From assembly GCA_963814645.1 (NCBI GenBank), contig CAWFDX010000004.1:558001-622000 (forward strand): a stretch of 64,000 nucleotides of DNA, written 5' to 3'. The DNA comes from RYN-230 sp963814645. Lineage in GTDB: Bacteria; Actinomycetota; Actinomycetes; Streptosporangiales; Streptosporangiaceae. Under the pieces are notes generated by a model. The model was not told the DNA's origin. It ran no database searches and saw only the letters and a program-made list of their open reading frames with translations. A program made the position numbers and the translations under genes. Below, piece by piece: positions 25,332 to 33,935 of this stretch; position 1 is the stretch's first letter, and every line of letters begins with the position of its first letter.

Positions 25332-26096
25332 ATGCGGGTTCACGTGGTCAGTGATGTGCATGGCCGGGCGGACGCGCTGGCCGGCGCAGGTGGCGCGGAT
25401 GCCCTCATCTGCCTGGGTGATCTGCTGCTGTTCATCGACTACGCCGATCACGGGCAGGGCATCTTCGCCGACCTGTTCGGCGAAGAACAGGCCCGCCGCT
25501 TCGTCGAGCTCCGCTACGCCAGGCGGTTCGACGAGGCCCGGCGGATGTCCCGTGAGCTGTGGGCCCAGCTGGACGGTGACCCGTCCGGGCATGTGGAAAA
25601 GGCTGCCGCCGGCCAGTACGCGGAGCTGTTCGCGGTCATGCCCGAGCCCGCCTACCTGACCTACGGCAACGTCGATCTGCCCCGGCTGTGGGCGCCGCAC
25701 CTGCGGCCCGGCCACCACGTCCTGGACGGGCAGCGGACCGTGCTAGGCGACTGGGCGTTCGGCTTCGTCGGCGGCGGGCTGTACTCGGCCTACCGCACGC
25801 CCTTCGAGATCGACGAGGACACGTTCGCAGCCAAGGTGGCTGCCACCGGCGCGGTGGACGTGCTGTGCAGCCACATCCCGCCGGACGTCCCGCAGTTGCT
25901 GTACGACACCGCGGCCCGGCGGGTCGAGCGGGGCAGCGCGGCGCTGCTCCGGCACATCGAGGAGACCCAGCCGCGCTATGCCCTGTTCGGCCACGTGCAC
26001 CAGCCGCTGGCCCGCCGGGTCCGGATCGGCCGGACCGAGTGCATCAACGTCGGTCATTTCCGGGCCACCGGCATCCCGTACGTCCTGGAGTGGTGA
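25332..26096 (+). CDS. Calcineurin-like metallophosphoesterase
   Basis: 254 residues from ATG 25332; TTG 25317 and GTG 25326 also lie in frame. Metal-binding blocks appear in order: VVSDVHGR, LICLGDLLLF, YLTYGNVDLP (Asn with neighbouring Asp), VLCSHIPPD and YALFGHVHQP. All five motifs of the two-metal phosphoesterase fold are intact. Substrates in this family range from nucleotides to phospholipids and cannot be told here. It is followed 65 bases later by the SRPBCC gene, so these may form one unit. Confidence 0.9.
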   Translation: MRVHVVSDVHGRADALAGAGGADALICLGDLLLFIDYADHGQGIFADLFGEEQARRFVELRYARRFDEARRMSRELWAQLDGDPSGHVEKAAAGQYAELFAVMPEPAYLTYGNVDLPRLWAPHLRPGHHVLDGQRTVLGDWAFGFVGGGLYSAYRTPFEIDEDTFAAKVAATGAVDVLCSHIPPDVPQLLYDTAARRVERGSAALLRHIEETQPRYALFGHVHQPLARRVRIGRTECINVGHFRATGIPYVLEW

Positions 26097-26161
26097 CCCG
26101 GCCCGGCTTTGCGGCGGCGCGGCCGGGCTGACCGGCCCGGCCGGCGCGGTACGCTCCGAGC

Positions 26162-26635
26162 ATGGGCGACAGGACGACGTCGAGCATCTCGATCGGCGCG
26201 GACCGGCAGCAGGTGATGGCCGTGATCGCCGACTTCGCCGCCTACTCGCAGTGGGCGTCCGCGGTCCGGTCGGCCGAGGTGGTCAGCCGGGACGCCGACG
26301 GGCGGCCCAGCCGGGTCCGGTTCAGCCTGGACGCCGGGATGATCAAAGACAGCTATGCGCTCGGTTACCACTGGGACGGCGACTCCGGCGTGCGCTGGGA
26401 CCTGGCCGAGCCAGGCTCGGTCATCAGCGCTATGACCGGGAGTTACGCTCTGGTCAAGCAGCCGGCCGGCACCGAGGTCACCTACGAGCTCAGCGTGGAC
26501 GTCCGGGTGCCATTGCCCGGCATGCTGAAGCGCCGGGCCGAAAGAGTGATCATCGACACCGCGCTGAAGGGGCTGAAGGCCCGGGTCGAAGGGCTGCGCG
26601 CGGCGGACATAGCTACGAAGGAAGGCAGCACGTGA
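26162..26635 (+). CDS. SRPBCC (START-like/polyketide cyclase) family protein
   Basis: 157 residues. It opens with a short polar strand (TTSSISIGADRQQVMAVIADFAAYSQWASAVRSAEVV), typical of the START-like group that includes Rv2185c (TB16.3). A hydrophobic-ligand-binding beta-grip follows, with a C-terminal helix (LKRRAERVIIDTALKGLKARVEGL). No catalytic residues can be assigned; lipid binding is the likely role. It is translationally coupled (GTGA) to the repeat protein. Confidence 0.88.
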   Translation: MGDRTTSSISIGADRQQVMAVIADFAAYSQWASAVRSAEVVSRDADGRPSRVRFSLDAGMIKDSYALGYHWDGDSGVRWDLAEPGSVISAMTGSYALVKQPAGTEVTYELSVDVRVPLPGMLKRRAERVIIDTALKGLKARVEGLRAADIATKEGST

Positions 26636-27495
26636 CGGAGCCATCCAGGCAGTCCGGTAGCGACCCGATCGGCGATCTCCAGCGCTGGCTGGTCCGCTCC
26701 GGGGCGCGCAGCGTGACCCGGCAGATGCGCGGGCAGATCCGCACCGCGCTCGGCGGCGGGAAGCAGCAGAGCACCGCCAACGTGTGGGAGACCGCGACCT
26801 CCGAAGCCGACGAGGCCCCGGAATGCGCCTGGTGCCCGATCTGCCGGGCCAGGCGCCGCCTCCGGGAGTCAGGCCCCGGGCTGAGCTCTGGAGTATCCGC
26901 GGCCGCCGACGCGGTTGGCGCCGTGATGCAGGACGCGATGTCCGCGTTCGAGGCCGCGGTGGCCGCGGCTGGCCGGCCGGCCCGGCCGCAGGACACTACC
27001 GCGCCGCCGGCCGGCGAGGTCTGGGACGAGGCCACCGACGAGCCGGCCGTCCGGACCCGGCCCCGGCCCCCGGCCAACGGCGGCACCGCCCGGCAGGTCG
27101 GCCCCAGGCTGTCGCCGGCTGCACCCAAGCAGCCGTCTGCGGGGGCTAAGACCCCGCCGGCTGGAGCCAAGCAGTCCGCGGCCTGGCCCAAGCAGCCGTC
27201 GGCCGGGGCTAAGAACGCACCGGCTGGAGCCAAGCAGTCCGCAGCCTGGCCCAAGCAGCCGTCAGCCGGCGGCGGGCAGCCCTCAGCCGGGGCCAAGCAG
27301 CCCTCAGCCGGGGCCAAGCAGCCATCGGCGGAGGCCAAGCAGCCGCCGGCGGAGGCCAAGCAGCCGCCGGCCGGACCGAAGAAGCCAGCCGCCGGCCCCA
27401 AGAAGCCAGCCGCCCGGTCCGGTGGGCCCACCGCGGCCGACCGTGGCACACCGGATGAGCCCACCACCGCGAACCCGGACGAGCCCACCGACTGA
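26632..27495 (+). CDS. Cytoplasmic protein with CxxC motif and Lys-Pro-Ala heptapeptide repeats
   Basis: 287 residues from GTG 26632, which overlaps the previous stop. The conserved N-terminal part (about residues 1-110) has SDPIGDLQRWLVRSGARSV, then CAWCPICRARRRLRES with a CxxCxxC cluster, and SAAADAVGAVMQDAM; this pattern is shared with a DUF found in this locus in other actinobacteria. The C-terminal half is 15 seven-residue units (such as GAKQPSA) that make a basic, disordered tail reminiscent of histone-H1-like or HupS-type tails. Nucleic-acid or polyanion binding is possible but unproven. No signal peptide or TM segment is present. Confidence 0.8.
   Translation: MTEPSRQSGSDPIGDLQRWLVRSGARSVTRQMRGQIRTALGGGKQQSTANVWETATSEADEAPECAWCPICRARRRLRESGPGLSSGVSAAADAVGAVMQDAMSAFEAAVAAAGRPARPQDTTAPPAGEVWDEATDEPAVRTRPRPPANGGTARQVGPRLSPAAPKQPSAGAKTPPAGAKQSAAWPKQPSAGAKNAPAGAKQSAAWPKQPSAGGGQPSAGAKQPSAGAKQPSAEAKQPPAEAKQPPAGPKKPAAGPKKPAARSGGPTAADRGTPDEPTTANPDEPTD
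27121..27435 (+). repeat. 15 tandem 21-bp units encoding heptapeptides
   Basis: Units run without interruption from A-P-K-Q-P-S-A to R-S-G-G-P-T-A. A 63-bp higher-order period is also visible, with 27157-27206 and 27220-27269 nearly identical. Copy number probably varies between strains. Confidence 0.9.
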
Positions 27496-27722
27496 GCAGC
27501 CGGGCCGGTCCACCGCTCCCATTGCCTGGGGCTGGCTGGGGGCGATGGATGAACATCAGCGTGGTTGAGGGCCGGTGGGCGGCCGGCCGGGGCCTGCATT
27601 GCATAACACTCAAGCGTGTCCGGATGCGGGCGCGGCGGCTGGTGTGAGTGGTGGTGCGGGAGTAGCAGCCCGGGGAGCTGCCGTGCGGGCGGTGGGGGAG
27701 CGGACGGGGCCGGTTCGCCGCC

Positions 27723-27740
27723 GGGAAATCCACTTTTCCC
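27723..27740. promoter_or_regulatory. Short inverted repeat upstream of an MFS gene
   Basis: GGGAAA-TCCACT-TTTCCC lies 43 bases upstream of the MFS start, in a 288-bp gap (27496-27783) where I see no gene. It may be an operator or an mRNA hairpin. Confidence 0.25.
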
Positions 27741-27783
27741 GCTGCCGCTGGGTGGCGGAGGATGCCGGGATGGGCGCGGCACG

Positions 27784-29025
27784 ATGACATTGCTCCGGGG
27801 GGCGCTGGCGAGCCGCAATTTCCGGCTGCTGCTGGCGTGCGACGTGGTGTCCACGTTCGGCACCGCGGTCGCGCTGGTGGCGGTCCCGTTCGCGGTGCTC
27901 GGCATCGGTGGCTCGGCCGCCGATGTCGGCTACGTCACCGCCGCCGGCATGGTGCCGGTGATCGTGTTCCTGCTGCTCGGCGGGGTGATCGCGGACCGGC
28001 TGCCGCGGCAGCAGGTGGTGACCGGCGCGAACCTGCTGCAGGCGCTGGCCCAGGCCTGCTCGGCCGCGCTGGTGCTGGCCGGCCATGCGCATGTCTGGGA
28101 GCTGATGGCGCTGGCCGCGGTACGTGGCATCGGGATGGGCTTCTACTTCCCGGCCAGTGTGGGGCTGCTGCCGCAGACGGTGCCGGAGCAGCACCGGCCG
28201 CAGGCCAACGCGATGGACCGGATCGGCCAGAACACCGCGCTGATCACCGGCTCGGCGCTGGGCGGCGTGCTGGTCAGTGTGGCCGGGCCGGGCTGGGGCC
28301 TGGTCGTGGACGCGGCCAGCTACGCCATCGCGGCGCTGCTCCGGATCGGCATGCGGATCCCCGCCCAGCCCCGCGGCCAGGGCAGCCGGATGGTGCACGA
28401 GCTGCGCGAAGGCTGGCGGGAGTTCGCCTCCCGGCGCTGGCTGTGGGCCATCGTGCTGGAGTTCTCGCTGCTGGTCGCGGTGTGGGACGGGTTAACCGAA
28501 GTGCTCGGCCCGGTGGTCGCGCACGACCAGCTGGGCGGCGCGCACAGCTGGGGGATCGTGCTGGCCGCACAGTCCGCCGGGGCCGTGCTGGGCGGGCTGG
28601 CGATGATCCGGTTCCGGCCGCGGCGGATACTGCTGATCGGCAGCCTGTGCACCGCGCCGACCTCGGCCCTGCTGTTCACGCTGGCCGTGCCGCTGGCCGT
28701 GCCAGTGATCGCGGTGGCCGCGTTCGCCGCCGGGGTCTGCATCGAGATGTTCGAGGTGAACTGGGTGACCGCGATGCAGCAGGAGATCCCGCCCGCCGCG
28801 CTGTCCCGGGTGTCCTCGTATGACGCGCTGGGCAGCTGGGGGCTGGCCCCGGTTGGCACCGTGCTGGCCGGCCCGCTGGCGCTGGCCCTGGGCACATCGA
28901 CGGTGCTGGCCGCGGGAGGCGTGCTGATCGTGCTGCTGACCGCGGCCGTGCTCTGCGTGCCCGAGGTACGGCAGCTGCGCCGCCGCGTTCCGGTGGCCAG
29001 CCCGGGCGGTGAGCGGGTTCACTAG
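27784..29025 (+). CDS. MFS transporter (MFS_3 family)
   Basis: 413 residues from ATG 27784 (MTLLRGALASRNFRLLLACDVVS, the usual opening). About 12 TM helices are seen. GGVIADRLPRQQVV is the motif-A loop after TM2, and MDRIGQNTALITGSALGG lies at the family's TM5 region. It is the first of two adjacent MFS genes, only 10 bases apart, which are probably cotranscribed. The substrate is unknown; family members export siderophores or drugs. Confidence 0.88.
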   Translation: MTLLRGALASRNFRLLLACDVVSTFGTAVALVAVPFAVLGIGGSAADVGYVTAAGMVPVIVFLLLGGVIADRLPRQQVVTGANLLQALAQACSAALVLAGHAHVWELMALAAVRGIGMGFYFPASVGLLPQTVPEQHRPQANAMDRIGQNTALITGSALGGVLVSVAGPGWGLVVDAASYAIAALLRIGMRIPAQPRGQGSRMVHELREGWREFASRRWLWAIVLEFSLLVAVWDGLTEVLGPVVAHDQLGGAHSWGIVLAAQSAGAVLGGLAMIRFRPRRILLIGSLCTAPTSALLFTLAVPLAVPVIAVAAFAAGVCIEMFEVNWVTAMQQEIPPAALSRVSSYDALGSWGLAPVGTVLAGPLALALGTSTVLAAGGVLIVLLTAAVLCVPEVRQLRRRVPVASPGGERVH

Positions 29026-29035
29026 GGGCGTGGCG

Positions 29036-30292
29036 ATGACGCGGAACAGGATCGCCTTACTGACCGCGCTCGGCGTGGACAACTTCGGGTCCGGCCTGTT
29101 CCTGCCGGTCGTCCTGCTGTACGTGACCCGGGTGGTCGGGCTGCCGCTGGCGCTGGCCGGTGCCGTGGTCGCGGCGGGCACGGTGGCCGGGCTGGCCGTG
29201 CCGCCGGTGGCCGGCCGCCTGGTGGACCGGGCCGGTCCGCGCCGGGTGGTGATCGCTGCCGAACTCGTGCAGGCGCTAGGCGCGGTCACGTACCTGGCCG
29301 CCCGCAGCCCGGCGGCCGTGGCGGCCGCCGCGGTGCTGCTGGCCGCCGGGCAGCAGGCGTTCTACAGCGCACTGTTCGCGCTGATCGCGGACGTGGCCGG
29401 GAATGGGCCCAAGGACCACCCGTACGCGGTGGCCGGCATGGTCCGCTCGGCCTGCTTCGGCCTGGGCGGGCTGGCCGCCGCGGGCCTGCTCAGCCTGGCC
29501 GGCCAGCACGCCTACCGGCTGGCCGTGACGGTGGACGCGGTGAGCTTCGTGCTGTGCGCGCTGCTGCTCGCGCTGCTGGTGCGCGACCCGGGCCCGGCGC
29601 ATCAGCACCGGCACCAGCACCGGCCGGTCCGCGTGGCCGCCGCGGCAAGGCCCCCGGGCCCGGCCCGGGTGCTCGCCGACCGGCCGTTCCTGGTCCTCAT
29701 CGTGGCCACCGGCCTGGCCGTGCTGCCTGGCGATCTCTTTCTCAGCGGCATGTCGGTCTACCTGCTCAGCAAGCTGCACACCCCGCCGTGGCTGCCTGGC
29801 ACGCTGCTGGCCCTGCTCACCGGGCTGAACAGCGTGGGCGCCACGGCCGCGCTGCGGGCCACCCGCGGGCTGCGCCGGACCACAGCGATGGCGCTGGGCG
29901 CCGGGCTGTACGTGCTCTGGTGCGCGGCCAGCCTGGCCGCGGTGGTCATCCCGCCCGGCTGGCGGCCGGCTGAGCTGTTGGCAGCCACGCTGCTGCTGGC
30001 CGCGGCGGGGCTGCTGTTCGGGTCCCGGGCCAACGCGCTAGCCGAGGCGGCCGCGCCCGGCCCGGTGCGCGGCCGTTATCTGGCCGCGTTCCAGTACGGG
30101 TTCACCGTGCCGGGGGTCATCGCGCCCGCGGTGGCCGCGCTGCTGGCGGTCGCGGTGTGGCTGCCCTGGCTGCTGGCCGGGCTCAGCGCCGGACTGGCCG
30201 TGCTGGTGCTGGGCTGGCTGGCGGGCAGACTGCCCGCGGCCGCGCTCCGGCCGGCCGCGTCCGGTGCGGGCACTCTCGATCGCGTGGCATAG
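29036..30292 (+). CDS. MFS transporter
   Basis: 418 residues from ATG 29036 (AGGGG 7 bases upstream). It has twelve predicted TM segments with motif A in AGRLVDRAGPRRVVI. The central loop is His/Arg-rich (HQHRHQHRP). It is only distantly similar to the preceding MFS protein, so the pair is not a recent duplication. The substrate is unknown. Confidence 0.86.
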   Translation: MTRNRIALLTALGVDNFGSGLFLPVVLLYVTRVVGLPLALAGAVVAAGTVAGLAVPPVAGRLVDRAGPRRVVIAAELVQALGAVTYLAARSPAAVAAAAVLLAAGQQAFYSALFALIADVAGNGPKDHPYAVAGMVRSACFGLGGLAAAGLLSLAGQHAYRLAVTVDAVSFVLCALLLALLVRDPGPAHQHRHQHRPVRVAAAARPPGPARVLADRPFLVLIVATGLAVLPGDLFLSGMSVYLLSKLHTPPWLPGTLLALLTGLNSVGATAALRATRGLRRTTAMALGAGLYVLWCAASLAAVVIPPGWRPAELLAATLLLAAAGLLFGSRANALAEAAAPGPVRGRYLAAFQYGFTVPGVIAPAVAALLAVAVWLPWLLAGLSAGLAVLVLGWLAGRLPAAALRPAASGAGTLDRVA

Positions 30293-30298
30293 TGAGGC

Positions 30299-30607
30299 AT
30301 GGCTGCGCACACGCAGGTACTGCCCGCGGGCCGGCTGTTCACCGGTCACGCTGCGCTCAGTGGCCATGCCGCGCTCGGTGTGGGCGGGCTGGTCCATTTC
30401 ATCTGGCGGCTGTTTATCTGGCGGCTGTTCTGGCGCTGGAGCCTGCTGATCTGGCACATCAAGACGTTCGGCCCGATCATTCTGCTGCTGATCGTGCTGT
30501 GCGTGGCGATGTGGCTGGTGCTGCGGGCCCGGCGCCGGAATACCAGGCGCCGGCCCGACCCCACGGACAGCGGGGACCCGGGCAGCCCCGGGCCGCGGGA
30601 CTGGTAG
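30299..30607 (+). CDS. Small Trp-rich single-TM protein
   Basis: 102 residues starting 7 bases after the MFS stop. A Trp/Arg-rich amphipathic stretch (HFIWRLFIWRLFWRWSLLIW) precedes one TM helix (FGPIILLLIVLCVAMWLVL) and a basic, then Pro/Gly-rich tail. I do not recognise the family. Close spacing to the MFS gene and the clear TM helix support it as real. Confidence 0.6.
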   Translation: MAAHTQVLPAGRLFTGHAALSGHAALGVGGLVHFIWRLFIWRLFWRWSLLIWHIKTFGPIILLLIVLCVAMWLVLRARRRNTRRRPDPTDSGDPGSPGPRDW

Positions 30608-30608
30608 C

Positions 30609-30666
30609 GGTCAGAGCCCGCTAACGGTCAGAGCCCCAACCGTCAGAGCCCCAACCGTCAGAGCAC
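30609..30666. repeat. 15-bp tandem repeats, GTCAGAGCCCCAAC type
   Basis: Three and a half units (17, 15, 15 and 11 bp) fill the gap between two convergent genes. The last unit supplies the stop codon and last codons of the minus-strand gene. Confidence 0.8.
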
Positions 30667-31299
30667 GGCGCCGTCGTCCGGCCCGGAGTCACGCGGCGGC
30701 CGGTCGCCCATCCGGATGACCAGGGTGGCGAAACCGGCGACGAACGCGGCCACGGCCAGGAACGCGGCCCAGCCCGGCACGGCCCAGCCCGCCATGGTGG
30801 CGATCAGCAGGTAGGCAGGCCCGCCGAACAACGCGACCCAGGCGCCTTTGGCCACCGGGTCGAGCGTGGGCAGCGGCGGCGGCACCGGGGGGACGAAGTC
30901 CTCCTCGTCCGAGGCGGGCGGCGGCGGGGCCGGGCTGGCCGGCCGGATGATCCGCGGCTGGCTGGGCCGCCGGCCGGACCGGGTACCAGGCCCAGTGCCG
31001 CTAGGACCAGGGCCGGCGCTGGCCGGCCCCGGGCCGTCCGGGCGGCCCGGCTGCGGCCCCGGCTGGCCGTCCGGGCCGGCCCCGAAGTCGTATTCCGGGC
31101 CACTGCCGTCAGTCAGGTCCAGCTGCAGGTCTGGATCGGTGTCCGGCCCCGAGTCGGCGGCCGGCCCGGCGTGCGACGGCGCGGGCAGGTTCTCCCGCTC
31201 CGGCCAGGGCGGCTCGCCGCCCGCCGGATCGGGCTCGGCGGCGAAGTTCGCGATCAGGTCGTGCCAGGCGGACTCCTCACCGCTTGCGCCGACGGCCAC
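30658..31299 (-). CDS. Acidic, Pro-rich protein with C-terminal two-helix membrane domain
   Basis: 213 residues. The first 130 are disordered, acidic and Pro/Gly-rich. Then comes FVPPVPPPLPTLDPVAKGAWVALFGGPAYLLI, a block I recognise from conserved actinobacterial membrane proteins in this locus, and two TM helices (GPAYLLIATMAGWAVPG and AAFLAVAAFVAGFATLVI). Function is unknown. It is read in the same direction as the hydrolase gene, whose start is further upstream. Confidence 0.78.
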   Translation of the reverse strand: MAVGASGEESAWHDLIANFAAEPDPAGGEPPWPERENLPAPSHAGPAADSGPDTDPDLQLDLTDGSGPEYDFGAGPDGQPGPQPGRPDGPGPASAGPGPSGTGPGTRSGRRPSQPRIIRPASPAPPPPASDEEDFVPPVPPPLPTLDPVAKGAWVALFGGPAYLLIATMAGWAVPGWAAFLAVAAFVAGFATLVIRMGDRPPRDSGPDDGAVL

Positions 31300-31317
31300 G
31301 CCGTACCCCCTCCCCGT

Positions 31318-32076
31318 TCACTCCGTTTCCGCGTGCGAGTGCGCGCGGACGAACTCGAGGCTCCCGGCGAAGATGTCCGGAGCGTCATTATCCAGGGTGG
31401 CCACATGGTAGCTATTGGCGCAATCCCGGACATCCAGCTGGGTACCGGTCAGGCCCGCCCGCAGCACCCGCATGCTGGCCGGCCCGACGACGTGATCGAC
31501 CGTGCTCCGGTAGATCAGCACCGGCTGGGTCACCTCACCCAGCCGGGAGCGGGTCAGCTTCCACAGCCCGGGCAGCGTGGCCGCCGCCCGTACCGGCACC
31601 CGGGTGTAGCCAAGCTCGGTGACACCTTCCTTCTTGATGTCGCTGGCGATGCCGGGCAGCGACGGGACCACCAGCTTCAGCGCCGGGGCCAGCAGGAACA
31701 GTTTGGTGTCGGGGGCCACCGAGGGATTGACCAGCACCAGCCCGCGCACCGCGGCACCGCGGATCTCGGCCATCCGCAGGGCCAGGCAGCCGCCCATGGA
31801 CAGGCCCATGACGAAGATCTCGCTGGCCTGGCCGCGGAGTTCCTCGAACGCCCGGTCCACTTCCGCGTACCAGTCCTCCCACCGGGTCCGGGCCATCTCC
31901 TGCCACGTCGTGCCGTGCCCGGGCAGCCGGGGCAGCGACACGGTCAGCCCGGCGTCAGCCAGGTACTCGGCCCACGGCCGCAGCGAGCCAGGGGAGCCGG
32001 TGAACCCGTGGCAGAGCAGCACGCCGGTGCTGCCACCGGAATGGAAGTACGGTTCCGCGCCTGGCATGACTGGCAT
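31318..32076 (-). CDS. Alpha/beta hydrolase, carboxylesterase/lipase type
   Basis: 252 residues from ATG 32076 (GGAGGA about 10 bases upstream; ATG 32067 is also possible). The oxyanion block VLLCHGFTGSPGSLRPWA, nucleophile elbow IFVMGLSMGGCLAL (Ser), acid TVDHVV (Asp) and His in NSYHVATLD form a complete triad. The pattern fits the Est30-like monoacylglycerol/carboxylesterase group. It is probably cytoplasmic and acts on short or medium acyl esters. It is divergent from the plsC-like gene. Confidence 0.88.
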   Translation of the reverse strand: MPVMPGAEPYFHSGGSTGVLLCHGFTGSPGSLRPWAEYLADAGLTVSLPRLPGHGTTWQEMARTRWEDWYAEVDRAFEELRGQASEIFVMGLSMGGCLALRMAEIRGAAVRGLVLVNPSVAPDTKLFLLAPALKLVVPSLPGIASDIKKEGVTELGYTRVPVRAAATLPGLWKLTRSRLGEVTQPVLIYRSTVDHVVGPASMRVLRAGLTGTQLDVRDCANSYHVATLDNDAPDIFAGSLEFVRAHSHAETE

Positions 32077-32199
32077 GACTGCATCGTCCTCCCCGGGCCG
32101 CCGGCTGGCTGAGCGCCCTGGCATCGTCGCACGCTGCGCGGCGTATCGCACTGCAATAGGAGCATCGGTTTTCGGCCCATCTCGTGGCACGATGGGTGC

Positions 32200-32934
32200 G
32201 TGTTCTACTGGGTGGTCAAGGCGATTCTCGGGCCGTTCCTGAGGCTGATCTTCCGGCCGTGGGCGGAGGGTATCGAGAACGTACCGCGGGAAGGGCCGGC
32301 CATCATCGCCAGCAACCACCTGTCCTTCGCCGACCACTTCTTCGGGCCGCTGCCGCTGCCGCGCAAGGTCACCTACCTGGCCAAGTCCGAGTACTTCACC
32401 GGGCGCGGCCTGAAGGGCCTGGTCAGCAAGGCGTTCTTCAGTGGCGTGGGGCAGATCCCGGTGGACCGGGCCGGCGGCCTGGCCGGCGAGCGTGCGCTGA
32501 ACACCGGGCTCCGGGTGCTGGCCGAGGGCAAGCTGCTCGGCATCTACCCGGAGGGCACCAGGACCCCGGACGGGCGGCTCTACCGGGGCAAGACCGGGGT
32601 GGCCCGGCTGGCCCTGGAGTCCGGCGCGCCGGTCATCCCATGCGCCATGTTCAACACCTTCGAGCTGATGCCGCCGGGGAAGGTGCTGCCGCGGCTGCGC
32701 TTCCGGCCCGGCGTCCGGTACGGCAAGCCGCTGGACTTCTCTCGCTACGCCGGGCTCGAATCGGACCGGCTGGTGCTGCGCGCGGTGACCGACGAGATCA
32801 TGTACGCGATCATGGACCTGGCCCGTCAGGAGTACGTGGACGAGGACGCGCAGCACGCCAAGACGCGGCTGAAGACCGAGGTCAAGGCCGAGCGGCTGGC
32901 ACATGCGGCGACACAGAGTCATCCGGGTAGCTAG
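32200..32934 (+). CDS. plsC: 1-acyl-glycerol-3-phosphate acyltransferase (PlsC family)
   Basis: 244 residues from GTG 32200. The acyltransferase motifs are intact: NHLSFADHFF (HX4D, catalytic His and Asp), FFSGVGQIPVDR, YPEGTRTPDG (EGTR) and PVIPCAMFNT. It transfers an acyl group to lysophosphatidate or a related acceptor at the inner membrane. Rv2182c holds the corresponding position in M. tuberculosis. The 3' end overlaps the convergent PAP2 gene by 53 bases. Confidence 0.92.
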   Translation: MFYWVVKAILGPFLRLIFRPWAEGIENVPREGPAIIASNHLSFADHFFGPLPLPRKVTYLAKSEYFTGRGLKGLVSKAFFSGVGQIPVDRAGGLAGERALNTGLRVLAEGKLLGIYPEGTRTPDGRLYRGKTGVARLALESGAPVIPCAMFNTFELMPPGKVLPRLRFRPGVRYGKPLDFSRYAGLESDRLVLRAVTDEIMYAIMDLARQEYVDEDAQHAKTRLKTEVKAERLAHAATQSHPGS

Positions 32935-33757
32935 TCCCGCGGCGCACCGCCCGGGCCCGGTATCGGGCCCGCAGCCGGTGCCGCACGATGCGCCCGGCCC
33001 GCTGCATCACCAGGGCCAGCGCGAGCAGCGCCGCGGCCGCGATGCCATCCAGCCAGAAGTGGTTCGCGGTCACCACCACGGCGAGCAGGGTGAGCGCGGG
33101 GTAGCCGAGCGCGAGCCAGCGCCACCGGCTGCGGGACACCTGCACCACCACCAGGGCGACCAGCAGCGCCCAGCCGACATGCACCGAGGGCATCGCGGAC
33201 AGCTGGTCGGCGTTGAAGCCGGCCACCGAGCCGTACACGGACTGCCCGTACTGCACCGCGGTATCGATCATATTGTCACCGGGCAGCATCCGGGGCGGCG
33301 CCACCGGCACCAGCTGGATCAGCAGCGCGCCCGCGGTGAACAGCACCAGCGTCGTGCGCACCTGCGGGTACTGCCGCCGGTGCCAGATATACACCCAGAG
33401 CAGGCAGCCGATCACCACCGCGAAGTGCAGCCCCGCGTAGTACAGATTCATTGCTTGAACGACTAGTGGGTGGCTGAGGAAGGCTTGCTGGAGCCCGGCC
33501 TCACTGGGCAGGTGGACGGCGCGTTCCGTATGCCAGATCCATTGCGCCCGGTCGATGGCCCCGGCCGGGCCCATGACCGCGTAGCTGCCGGCTAGCTGCC
33601 ACAGCGCGAACAGGGCCAGCAGCACGCCCGCCTCCTGCAGGAAACCGGCCGCGGCCCGGAGCCGCGGCCGGCTGGCCCGGCGGCAGCCCACCGCCGCGCC
33701 GCCCAGGCAGGCCGCGGTCACCGCCGCCGCCTGCCAGGACAACTCCAGGTCCACCAT
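32882..33757 (-). CDS. PAP2-family membrane phosphatase (inositol phosphorylceramide synthase-like)
   Basis: 291 residues with about six TM helices. The PAP2 active-site blocks are LSAMPSVHVGWALLV and VTANHFWLDGIAAA, with the two catalytic His and the Asp; the first, Lys/Arg-rich block is reduced to APPRMLPG, as in the PAP2_3/AUR1-like group. These proteins transfer or hydrolyse phospho-head groups outside the membrane, and may act in phosphatidylinositol-derived lipid synthesis. It ends inside the plsC coding region on the other strand. Confidence 0.85.
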   Translation of the reverse strand: MVDLELSWQAAAVTAACLGGAAVGCRRASRPRLRAAAGFLQEAGVLLALFALWQLAGSYAVMGPAGAIDRAQWIWHTERAVHLPSEAGLQQAFLSHPLVVQAMNLYYAGLHFAVVIGCLLWVYIWHRRQYPQVRTTLVLFTAGALLIQLVPVAPPRMLPGDNMIDTAVQYGQSVYGSVAGFNADQLSAMPSVHVGWALLVALVVVQVSRSRWRWLALGYPALTLLAVVVTANHFWLDGIAAAALLALALVMQRAGRIVRHRLRARYRARAVRRGTSYPDDSVSPHVPAARP

Positions 33758-33935
33758 GGCGCCCCGTCTCCATCCCCGCCGTGCTCGCCATACCTGTTGT
33801 ACATCCCAGGTTTACCTGCTAGCCCACAGACCCCCGTGGGTATTCCTGAGCCGCCGCGGCGTGTCGTCTCAGCGGGCTTTCGCCAGCCACTCAGCGAACG
33901 CTAAGGTTACGGCCCTTGATTAAGGAGTTGGCTTC

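Noticed and set aside
25978..26631. Extension of the repeat-protein gene back to 25978
   Set aside because: It would overlap the metallophosphoesterase end and the whole SRPBCC gene; GTG 26632 couples naturally to the SRPBCC stop.
31318..32922. A 534-residue hydrolase starting at 32922
   Set aside because: The upstream 280 residues are antisense to plsC and low complexity; the SD and family N-terminus support 32076.
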